Shown in pieces: positions 1 to 5,940 of a stretch of DNA of 6,057 nucleotides. Origin of the DNA: an uncultured Lysobacterales bacterium (GTDB taxonomy: Bacteria > Pseudomonadota > Gammaproteobacteria > Xanthomonadales > SZUA-36). The position numbers and the translations under genes are program-made. Every line of letters begins with the position of its first letter. Positions within the stretch are counted from its first letter, which is position 1. The stretch spans positions 1-6,057 of the forward strand of contig CALJWY010000346.1 in assembly GCA_937974465.1 (NCBI GenBank), given 5' to 3'. A model generated the notes under the pieces. The model did not search any database. It was not told the DNA's origin and saw only the letters and a list, made by a program, of their open reading frames with translations.

Positions 1-489
1 CGCGATAAAAACAACCTGATAATGATCTATCAGAATGATTTCCCGGTTAGCCAATTCTGGCAACGACTGGCGGTATTTCCACGTGATTCGCTAAAGATTG
101 CTGCAAGCCCCTTTTCCTTTGAAACACACCATTGGGATGCACCGCGATGGGAGCAGATCTCTCACCAAAGGGTCATGCCGGGTTACCTCGATGGCTTCTG
201 TGCGCAAGACAGGGTAGGTGAGGTGCCAAATGGCAACGGGTTCAGATATAAAAATGTTGGTTATTTATCCGACAGGGATGATTTGATATCACGGGGATTT
301 GACCTGGTTGTGTATCAAAAGCCATTCAAGGTGCAAACATACCAGGGTGAGAAAGAGTTTGGCATCGATACAGCAGATTGTGAATTGGAACTGCGGGCAC
401 AATTTCCAGCCCCGGTTTACGAAGATCGGTGGCTGCTAGCTGTTCCGTTATCAGAAGAAATTCGAGAGCAGTTCAATACCGTTAAATGA
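1..489 (+). CDS. C-terminal part of an unidentified protein, possibly the soluble tail of a membrane glycosyltransferase-like protein
   Basis: The reading frame is open from the first base of the window (CGC GAT AAA AAC...) to the TGA at 487-489, so this is the 3' end of a longer gene. The ATG at 22 is probably internal: no Shine-Dalgarno sequence precedes it and the frame stays open before it. The 162 visible residues contain no membrane helix and are rich in aromatic residues and Trp. Recognisable stretches are SPFSFETHHWDAPRW, a QRVMPGYLDGFCAQ segment, GFDLVVYQKPF and, near the end, PVYEDRWLLAV. From memory, this pattern resembles soluble C-terminal tails of polytopic membrane proteins of the glycosyltransferase-39 type, but the catalytic part lies outside the window, so the function is left open. 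It could equally be a different extracytoplasmic domain. That it is a real coding tail is fairly sure; its identity is not. Confidence 0.7.
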   Translation, partial: RDKNNLIMIYQNDFPVSQFWQRLAVFPRDSLKIAASPFSFETHHWDAPRWEQISHQRVMPGYLDGFCAQDRVGEVPNGNGFRYKNVGYLSDRDDLISRGFDLVVYQKPFKVQTYQGEKEFGIDTADCELELRAQFPAPVYEDRWLLAVPLSEEIREQFNTVK

Positions 490-787
490 GTGATGCTGAT
501 TGCGCATCAAGGTGCGCAAATTTCCGGGTTGCCGTGCACACGTTGGCTTCCGGCTCTCCTGCAATCAACGGACAGTCAAGGTAGGATCATATTGTTTTTG
601 GGTGGACGCGAGTGCTCATCCCTTGTCAGGCCAATGCAGGTTTTTCAGAAGCCCGGCCAACGGCGCTTAATATTTCCGGGTTTACGTTAGAATAGGATTA
701 CCAGGTGGGAGAGAACATCTGCCGCTTTCAAATATAGCTTTTGACCAGGCGTTACCTGGCTGAAAGGTTTGCTGTCAGGATAATTGG
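490..787. other. gene-free interval upstream of tadA
   Basis: This stretch of about 300 bases separates the upstream gene from tadA. A 66-codon frame beginning with GTG at 490 runs to 690, but it has no ribosome site and its product looks like no protein I know, so I do not call it. What is visible is a hairpin at 500-519, a second short hairpin at 745-759 (CCAGG, loop CGTTA, CCTGG), and a TTGACC at 741-746 that matches a -35 box in five of six positions but has no convincing -10 box 16-18 bases downstream. The tadA promoter probably lies somewhere here, but I cannot place it. No tRNA-like fold was recognised. Confidence 0.5.
500..519 (+). terminator. weak candidate intrinsic terminator after the first gene
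   Basis: TTGCGCA at 500-506 pairs perfectly with TGCGCAA at 513-519 around a six-base loop, beginning 11 bases after the stop codon at 487-489. The position suits transcription termination of the upstream gene. However, the downstream sequence is ATTTCC rather than a clear T-run, and the stem is only seven base pairs, so it may be a weak terminator or a 3' mRNA-stabilising hairpin instead. Confidence 0.35.
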
Positions 788-1288
788 ATGACCGATCAAG
801 TCCATAGAAGCCATACACAACAGGATCTGCAATGGATGGAGCAGGCACTGCTGCTGGCCGAGAAGGCAGGTGCCGCCGGTGAAGTTCCCGTCGGTGCCGT
901 GGTTGTAAAAGATGGAGAGATCATCGGCAGGGGCTGGAATCAGAATATCAGCCTTCAGGATCCCAGCGCACATGCCGAGATTATGGCGATGCGTGATGCG
1001 GGTCAATTTATCGGTAATCACCGCTTGCCCGGCTGCGATTTGTACGTAACGCTGGAACCCTGTCCGATGTGTGCGGGCGCCATGATCCATGCCCGGTTTG
1101 ATCGAATCGTATTTGGCGCCACAGATCCGAAAACCGGCGCTGCCGGTGGAAAATTTGACCTTTTAAGCGATCCGGCACACAATCACGCCCCGGCGGTCGA
1201 TGGAGGCTGTCTTGAAGAGCAGTGCTCCGAGTTGCTGAAATCATTTTTCAGGCAGCGAAGACAAAAAGGGAATAGCCCGGAAACCTAG
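788..1288 (+). CDS. tadA: tRNA-specific adenosine-34 deaminase TadA
   Basis: TadA deaminates adenosine 34 in the anticodon of tRNA-Arg(ACG) to inosine in the cytoplasm, letting one tRNA read CGU, CGC and CGA; it is usually essential in bacteria. The 166-residue product is close to the E. coli length of 167. The zinc site is complete: His62 and catalytic Glu64 in the HAEIMAMRDA motif, and Cys92 and Cys95 in EPCPMCAGAM, matching His57/Glu59/Cys87/Cys90 of E. coli. EVPVGAVVV at about residues 32-40 is the family's N-terminal signature, and the basic tail FFRQRR (about 152-157) is also typical. The ATG start is supported by AGGA at 777-780, seven bases upstream. The next gene begins 26 bases downstream on the same strand, so co-transcription is likely, although the envelope-related neighbours have no obvious functional link to tRNA editing. 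Confidence 0.97.
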   Translation: MTDQVHRSHTQQDLQWMEQALLLAEKAGAAGEVPVGAVVVKDGEIIGRGWNQNISLQDPSAHAEIMAMRDAGQFIGNHRLPGCDLYVTLEPCPMCAGAMIHARFDRIVFGATDPKTGAAGGKFDLLSDPAHNHAPAVDGGCLEEQCSELLKSFFRQRRQKGNSPET

Positions 1289-1314
1289 AAAAAGCGAATG
1301 CTGAGAGACTTGTT

Positions 1315-1518
1315 ATGAGAGTTTTAATTACCGTATTTTTAATGCTGATGATCAGCGATGCTGTAGCCTATCTTGACCCCGGAACCGGCAGTATGCTGTT
1401 GCAGGTTATCCTGGGTGGCATTGCTGCCATTGGCGTTGCGATCAAATTGTATTGGCACAAATTAAGGGCGGCGTTTGGGATGGCCAAGAAGCCTGATCCC
1501 GAAGAAGAAACGGACTAG
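1315..1518 (+). CDS. small membrane protein with YLDPGTGS motif
   Basis: A 67-residue protein of unknown function. Residues 1-18 look like a cleavable signal peptide or membrane anchor ending in AVA, followed directly by YLDPGTGSMLLQ (19-30), a hydrophobic helix at about 27-46, a basic juxtamembrane stretch (KLYWHKLR, 44-51) and an acidic end (PDPEEETD). By the positive-inside rule the YLDPGTGS segment should face the periplasm and the tail the cytoplasm. I recall small proteins with this LDPGTGS signature, annotated as hypothetical, near envelope polysaccharide genes; that is memory, not a search result. A GA-rich ribosome site (GAGAGA, 1303-1308) lies about six bases before the ATG. The stop codon lies seven bases before the ATG of the next gene, so the two are very probably translated from one mRNA. 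The compact motif, its conservation in my memory and the tight coupling argue for a real gene. Confidence 0.85.
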   Translation: MRVLITVFLMLMISDAVAYLDPGTGSMLLQVILGGIAAIGVAIKLYWHKLRAAFGMAKKPDPEEETD

Positions 1519-1525
1519 ATTTTCC

Positions 1526-2929
1526 ATGAATCACGCTGAAGCTGCAGTCAACACGGGTTCTTTTCGTGACCGCGATGGTCGTGTCTATCATTTCCAGGGA
1601 CGTGTTTTTCGGGGCTTGAGCGAATCTGCGCTGGAGAGCTTCAGGCAGTTACAGTCAAAAAAGTTCTATTCCAAGCTGCTTGAGTCGGGCAAGCTTATTG
1701 GCACCCGGGAGTTACCAGCCGGGGAAAATCCGTTGCCGGATGAGGTCAAAAACCAGTGGGTTGGTTTTCTTGAACACGACCCCGTACCGGTGATCTCTTA
1801 TCCTTATGAGTGGACCTTCAGCATGCTGAAGGCAGCGGCTTCGTTACAGTTACACCTGGTCGAGAGAGCCGTCAGTAACGGTTTTACGCTGAAAGACGCA
1901 ACGCCCTATAACGTGCAGTTTATTGACCGCAAACCAGTATTCATTGATATACCATCCTTTGAGCCCCTGCAGGAAGGCGAGCCCTGGTCCGGATATCGTC
2001 AGTTCTGTGAAATGTTCCTCTTCCCCCTGCTTTTACAGGTCTATAAAGGCTGCAATTTTCAACCGTTCATGCGGGCCTCGATCGACGGTGTGAATGTCCA
2101 GGCGGCAGCGTCCCTGTTTGGGTTCCGTGACCGGTTCCGCAAGGGTGTAATGAGCCATGTCTGGTTGCAGTCCAAACTGGATAGGCGCTACGGTGGTTCT
2201 TCGGAAAACGTCAGATCCAACTTGAAGTCAGCAGGATTTAATCGCGAATTAATCCTCGTGAATGTACGCAAATTGCAGAAGCTGGTCAGCAAGCTTGAAT
2301 GGGAAGCCAGTGGTTCCGAGTGGGGAGACTACACCGAGTTCCACAACTATTCCGATGAAGACCATTTGCGCAAAGAAGCATTTATTCGGGAAGCTGTTGC
2401 CCAGGAAAAACCCGGCACGGTTTGGGACATAGGTTGTAACACCGGTCAGTTCTCACGTATCGCATCAGAAGGCTGTTCACAGGTCGTGTCCTCGGATATT
2501 GACCATGTTGCCGTTGAGAGGGTGTTTCTGAACCCCGATACACCCAAGAACATTCTACCCCTGGTCCAAAACGTGGCAGACCCGTCACCCAACTGGGGAT
2601 GGCGCAACCAGGAACGCACCGATTTACAGACCCGCAGCAAACCGGAGCTTGTATTGTGCCTGGCCCTGATTCATCACGTGGTCATCACCGCCAACATACC
2701 CCTGGCGGAGTTTATCGACTGGTTGGCTGGTTTGACCGACAAACTGGTGATTGAGTATGTCTCCCGCAAGGATGACAAGGTGAAGACCCTGCTGCGCAAC
2801 AAGGAAGACAAATACCAGGACTACACTCGGGAATCCTTGGAAGCTAACCTGGAACGGCATTTTATAATTAATCGGCAGCAGGAAGTGAACAATGGCAATC
2901 GAACGCTTTATGTCTGCGTTAAGTTATGA
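1526..2929 (+). CDS. kinase-like/SAM-dependent methyltransferase two-domain protein (NoeA-like)
   Basis: A 467-residue, apparently cytoplasmic protein. The C-terminal half carries a class I SAM-dependent methyltransferase domain: motif I DIGCNTGQFS at 301-310, acidic SSDID at 322-326 where the ribose of SAM would be held, LVLCLALIHHV at 375-385 as the post-motif strand, and LVIEYVSRKD at 407-416. The N-terminal half (about 20-230) has a pattern like the active site of small-molecule kinases: KDATPYNVQF (Asp124, Asn129), then PVFIDI (Asp141), the order of a catalytic loop and a DFG-type metal site. No glycine-rich loop is obvious, so this half may be inactive or bind a substrate. I recall similar architecture for the rhizobial nodulation protein NoeA and relatives annotated as methyltransferases; the substrate is unknown and the link is from memory. 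The frame is open further upstream to a TTG at 1475, but that would overlap the previous gene by 44 bases. The ATG at 1526, seven bases after the previous stop, is preferred, though its ribosome site (GAAGAA, 1501-1506) is weak and distant, suggesting translational coupling. Confidence 0.88.
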   Translation: MNHAEAAVNTGSFRDRDGRVYHFQGRVFRGLSESALESFRQLQSKKFYSKLLESGKLIGTRELPAGENPLPDEVKNQWVGFLEHDPVPVISYPYEWTFSMLKAAASLQLHLVERAVSNGFTLKDATPYNVQFIDRKPVFIDIPSFEPLQEGEPWSGYRQFCEMFLFPLLLQVYKGCNFQPFMRASIDGVNVQAAASLFGFRDRFRKGVMSHVWLQSKLDRRYGGSSENVRSNLKSAGFNRELILVNVRKLQKLVSKLEWEASGSEWGDYTEFHNYSDEDHLRKEAFIREAVAQEKPGTVWDIGCNTGQFSRIASEGCSQVVSSDIDHVAVERVFLNPDTPKNILPLVQNVADPSPNWGWRNQERTDLQTRSKPELVLCLALIHHVVITANIPLAEFIDWLAGLTDKLVIEYVSRKDDKVKTLLRNKEDKYQDYTRESLEANLERHFIINRQQEVNNGNRTLYVCVKL

Positions 2930-2983
2930 AGCAGTGATGTGAGCGTGCACCTGGCATAACGAGGTATCAAGTCTCTGATTGTT
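2930..2983. other. short convergent gap between methyltransferase and sulfatase-like genes
   Basis: The two flanking genes end toward each other with only 54 bases between their stop codons. Apart from a six-base palindrome (GTGCAC, 2945-2950) I see no stem followed by a T-run on either strand, so no intrinsic terminator is evident. Transcripts from the two sides may overlap or end through Rho. Confidence 0.6.
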
Positions 2984-5593
2984 TCACGGGGTCGGTTTTG
3001 CCTCTTTCTCTATGAGTTTTAAGCTTATAAGTCCTACACCAAGGCTTCTGGAGTCATCATTGGTACCCCGTAACATGGGGATGCCAACCCCATCAGTTCT
3101 AAACTTCAATGAAGCGACGCCAGTGTGTAAACTGTCATAGCTTGAACAATCGAAGTAATACTCTTTGCGCCCATGGTTTTTATCTGTCTTCACCAAGTCT
3201 AATTTGCTGTCATTCAGAAAAACTTCAAAACTCTCGGGGTTAACACCAGCATAAAACCTATTAATGCTTATCAGCATATAGCGGTCTTTGCAAAAGCCTT
3301 CAGAAGTGTAAAATCGCATTGAAGACTCTACGTTTTTTGTCCATCGGCCCCACGATTCCCCGTACCACATTCCTTTTATAAAGAACTTGTCTAAATTTTC
3401 AGAGAAGTGAATTATCGAGTCGTTGGTCAGTTCTGACATGCTTGCTTTTTGTAGTTTTAATTTTGAAAACATAAGCTTGCCATCTTTGCCTGTATGGTCA
3501 GAAACATAAAGCCGCAAATTAACCTTGTTCTCTAGTGCAAAGTCTTTTGACCTAAAAAAATTGATTTGTACTTGTTTTTTGTCAACTTCAAACGAATCCA
3601 GGCTCTTATTGTTAAGTTCAAGTTCCACATTCAATGTTTCGTTAGTCGAAGACAGTTCAGTTTCCAGCAATAGAAACTCATTGCCTCTAACCGGTGAATT
3701 CAGGCTAAAAGAGACATGAATTTGACCGTCAACGGCAACCACACTGGAAAATCGATGTTCGTATTCAGCCTCTGATAGAAAAGCATTCATGTAATCTGCA
3801 TCTGTTTTTATATCCGAACCAAACCTTATGGTGCCTCCCAACACGTAGGTTTTCCTGTTTTTCATTTTCTGTTGAGCAGATAATTTTCCTGTAAGAGTCC
3901 ACGCGTTTTCGTCGTAGACATCTCCTTCAATCTTGTAAACTTCAAAGTCGTTTAGGAATTTCGAGTCCCAACCACTAAAGTTGTAATGAAAGTACGTACG
4001 ATCTCTTTGCTGGTCCTCTGCAATATCATCTATGAACTCGCCTTCCATTTTTTTAGGTTTGATGCCAGCAAACTTTGCAATCGTCGGAGCTACATCCAAT
4101 AAAGACACTGGTTTTGATGAAACCTTTAATGGACCATCTTCCAGGTAGTTTTTAACCACCAAAAGCGGCTTACCGGAAGCTATGGCTTCTCCATTCTTCA
4201 GTACCGGGACATAACGACGCTCACCAGGCAGGTATTTTTTATTGGTGTATTCACCAGCCCCATGGTCTGCAGCGATGATGATTGAAGAGCTGTCATAGAC
4301 GCCTAGTTTTTTAAGTTCTTTCAAGTAACTTATCATCAACTTGATGCTGGCGTATGCGTAATCCTGGTAGGCCGAAAAATCGTCACCATAGCCGCTAAAT
4401 TCCAAGTCTCTGTTCAATAGGAACGGCTTATGAGGCATGAAAAGGTGGTAAAACCTGTAAGTCGGTTTGGGCGAGCTATCTGTTCCTGATGTCCGTAGGT
4501 TCTCTCGAAAACTTAGTCCTTGATGAGGCTGGCTGTGGGGTAATTTGACCAGAGTCCTGCTTGGGAATAAATCATCAAAACGATGTGCAAAATCAGACAA
4601 ATAACGCCTGGTAACAAAATCACCTTCGTTATAGATATGGTGCTTAAGGGAGTGGGGGACCGATTGGAATAGCGATAAATCCAATGCTTGGAGATAGTTA
4701 TCAATTTTCTCCGGCCATTGGGAGTGCTCATAGTAATTACTCATTATCGTTTCATCCAGAATAATGGTGCTTTTAACATGCGGATAAAGCCCCACGTTCC
4801 ACCCGTCACTTTTTAGCTCGGCAAGGATAGAATCCTGATAGGTTAATGTCAGAAAATCCTGGAATGATTGTTGTTTTTGATACCTCTTGCCAGTAAGTAA
4901 TAACGGGATGGTCGGATAGGTTTTTGCAAAAACCCCTGATGTGTTTGAATAATATGTGAAACCGGTTAGCTCGCTCTTTATGTTGGAGTCCTGGTTAATC
5001 ATTTCCCAAAACAGATCGGACTGAAAGCCATCCAATAGGAACAGCAAAATATTTTTGTCCTTTGAATAAGTGAATTTTTCAGCTTCGTTTACTGAGCCGG
5101 TTGCCACTTTGTCACTGAAATCATGCGATATAACGGTAGTAATTGCTGCAATGCCAGTCAGCAAAATTGAAAAAGACAAAATGGTCTTCGTATGGTGGCT
5201 GATTTTTTTTCGCAGGGCGATCAATATTGCTGCCCCAATCAACCAAAGACCTGTATCGATTAGGCCCAGGTATTTATTGACTGAAAAGTCAATCGATCGC
5301 CCATCAAGTATTCCGTAATCCCAAATCAACAGGTACTGTTGGAGGTAAAGTAATAATGAGGTAAATACAAAAACCGGAAATAAGTGTTTTTGTATGTTTC
5401 GGGGTGTGATCAAAGCAAGTAAAAGCAATATGCACGTTATGGCGATCAACAGTAAACCGAACACAGTGATTGAATCTGAAAATGCTGCGCTGAAATTAAA
5501 CTGGTTATGTAGCCAGACAGCTATTGGCAAAGCTATGAATATCTGGAATGCCACCAGAAACATTGATGTAAAAAACCAAAATCGTTCCTTCAT
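2984..5593 (-). CDS. membrane-anchored LtaS-like phosphotransferase/sulfatase-superfamily protein with beta-rich C-terminal modules
   Basis: An 869-residue inner-membrane protein with its catalytic domain predicted outside the cytoplasm. Five hydrophobic helices (about 7-27, 42-62, 71-90, 109-126, 137-155) precede an alkaline phosphatase/sulfatase-fold domain at about 180-515. Its key residues follow the LtaS order: Asp188 in FLLDGF (metal), Thr225 in AKTYPTIPLLLTGK (probable nucleophile; Thr228 is the alternative), His388 in FMPHKPF (substrate side) and Asp443-His444 in AADHGAGE (metal). Thr rather than Cys or Ser-x-Pro-x-Arg argues against a true sulfatase and for a phosphoglycerol- or phosphoethanolamine-type transferase. 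Residues about 580-720 and 725-869 look like two beta-sandwich modules; the second begins with GMWYGESWGRWT and ends with DSRSLGVGL, a pattern I recall from C-terminal domains of polysaccharide-related proteins. The donor and acceptor cannot be told from sequence. The ATG is supported by AAGGGG on the minus strand (5599-5604), five bases upstream. The gene is clearly more AT-rich than tadA. It is transcribed alone in the window, toward the methyltransferase gene. Confidence 0.92.
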   Translation of the reverse strand: MKERFWFFTSMFLVAFQIFIALPIAVWLHNQFNFSAAFSDSITVFGLLLIAITCILLLLALITPRNIQKHLFPVFVFTSLLLYLQQYLLIWDYGILDGRSIDFSVNKYLGLIDTGLWLIGAAILIALRKKISHHTKTILSFSILLTGIAAITTVISHDFSDKVATGSVNEAEKFTYSKDKNILLFLLDGFQSDLFWEMINQDSNIKSELTGFTYYSNTSGVFAKTYPTIPLLLTGKRYQKQQSFQDFLTLTYQDSILAELKSDGWNVGLYPHVKSTIILDETIMSNYYEHSQWPEKIDNYLQALDLSLFQSVPHSLKHHIYNEGDFVTRRYLSDFAHRFDDLFPSRTLVKLPHSQPHQGLSFRENLRTSGTDSSPKPTYRFYHLFMPHKPFLLNRDLEFSGYGDDFSAYQDYAYASIKLMISYLKELKKLGVYDSSSIIIAADHGAGEYTNKKYLPGERRYVPVLKNGEAIASGKPLLVVKNYLEDGPLKVSSKPVSLLDVAPTIAKFAGIKPKKMEGEFIDDIAEDQQRDRTYFHYNFSGWDSKFLNDFEVYKIEGDVYDENAWTLTGKLSAQQKMKNRKTYVLGGTIRFGSDIKTDADYMNAFLSEAEYEHRFSSVVAVDGQIHVSFSLNSPVRGNEFLLLETELSSTNETLNVELELNNKSLDSFEVDKKQVQINFFRSKDFALENKVNLRLYVSDHTGKDGKLMFSKLKLQKASMSELTNDSIIHFSENLDKFFIKGMWYGESWGRWTKNVESSMRFYTSEGFCKDRYMLISINRFYAGVNPESFEVFLNDSKLDLVKTDKNHGRKEYYFDCSSYDSLHTGVASLKFRTDGVGIPMLRGTNDDSRSLGVGLISLKLIEKEAKPTP

Positions 5594-5668
5594 GGAAACC
5601 CCTTTTAGGGAACAAAAATTACTGATTGCTGATTATACAGCCTGCATGGCGGTTAATTTCTTTGTCTA

Positions 5669-5696
5669 ATTATAAAAGTGCAAGGCGTTTAACCAA
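5669..5696 (-). promoter_or_regulatory. candidate sigma-70 promoter for the sulfatase-like gene
   Basis: On the minus strand a perfect TATAAT (5669-5674) lies 16 bases downstream of TTGGTT (5691-5696), which matches the -35 consensus in its first three positions. This would give a leader of about 70 bases before the ATG at 5593. A second perfect TATAAT (5632-5637) lies closer to the gene but has no recognisable -35 box at 16-18 bases. In AT-rich DNA such boxes arise by chance, so this is a suggestion. Confidence 0.4.
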
Positions 5697-5718
5697 TTTG
5701 ACCTTGATGAGGTTAAAC
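5687..5718. promoter_or_regulatory. 8-bp perfect inverted repeat, operator candidate
   Basis: GTTTAACC (5687-5694) and GGTTAAAC (5711-5718) are exact reverse complements separated by 16 bases, with half-site centres 24 bases apart. The left arm overlaps the proposed -35 box of the sulfatase-like gene, a suitable place for a dimeric regulator to bind. No particular regulator is recognised. Confidence 0.35.
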
Positions 5719-5877
5719 AGCCTGTTGATCTGGAGCAGTATGGCGTCCACTGAAGCTTTTCTCAGGTTCATGCCGATCTCGCAGGATTATTGCAGCCATG
5801 CGTGAAACGAAAGTGTTGTGATCGGAAGTTTTGGCTGGCCTGGTGACAAAAACAAATATTTTTAAAATCTGCCGCAT
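5719..5877. other. intergenic DNA between the sulfatase-like gene and the cytochrome terminator
   Basis: No gene is supported here. The only notable open frame (minus strand, 5713-5916) runs straight through the terminator hairpin, has no ribosome site and gives a product without recognisable features. Together with the 5594-5718 promoter region it makes a gap of about 280 bases that probably serves as the regulatory region of the minus-strand sulfatase-like gene. Confidence 0.5.
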
Positions 5878-5909
5878 AAAAAAGTGCAGGGTACCGAAGT
5901 ACCCTGCAC
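5878..5909 (-). terminator. strong intrinsic terminator of the cytochrome gene (UUCG loop)
   Basis: Read on the minus strand, GTGCAGGGTAC (5909-5899) and GTACCCTGCAC (5894-5884) form a perfect 11-bp stem closed by a TTCG tetraloop, followed at once by six Ts (5883-5878). It begins 32 bases after the stop codon at 5941-5943. The plus strand has no T-run after the stem, so it works in one direction only and insulates the sulfatase-like gene from cytochrome transcription. Confidence 0.95.
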
Positions 5910-5940
5910 AGTCCATAGCCTATATGTAGATCGACTAATC

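Noticed and set aside
490..690. 66-codon plus-strand frame starting with GTG directly after the first gene's stop
   Set aside because: No ribosome site, a hairpin inside its first codons, and a product without recognisable motifs; better read as intergenic DNA.
741..769. TTGACC as the -35 box of a tadA promoter
   Set aside because: No acceptable -10 hexamer lies 16-18 bases downstream (AAGGTT or similar), so it was mentioned only within the intergenic entry.
752..1090. 112-codon minus-strand frame over the start of tadA
   Set aside because: It lies antisense to the certain tadA gene, and its sequence is explained by the complementary strand of conserved tadA codons.
2930..2983. Bidirectional terminator between the convergent genes
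   Set aside because: No stem longer than a six-base palindrome and no adjoining T-run could be found on either strand.
5070..5669. Two plus-strand frames (5070-5318 and 5394-5669) opposite the membrane part of the sulfatase-like gene
   Set aside because: Both are shadows: hydrophobic codons of the minus-strand membrane helices read in antisense. No independent coding signal is present.
5713..5916. 67-codon minus-strand frame in the right intergenic region
   Set aside because: It begins inside the cytochrome terminator hairpin and has no ribosome site or recognisable product.
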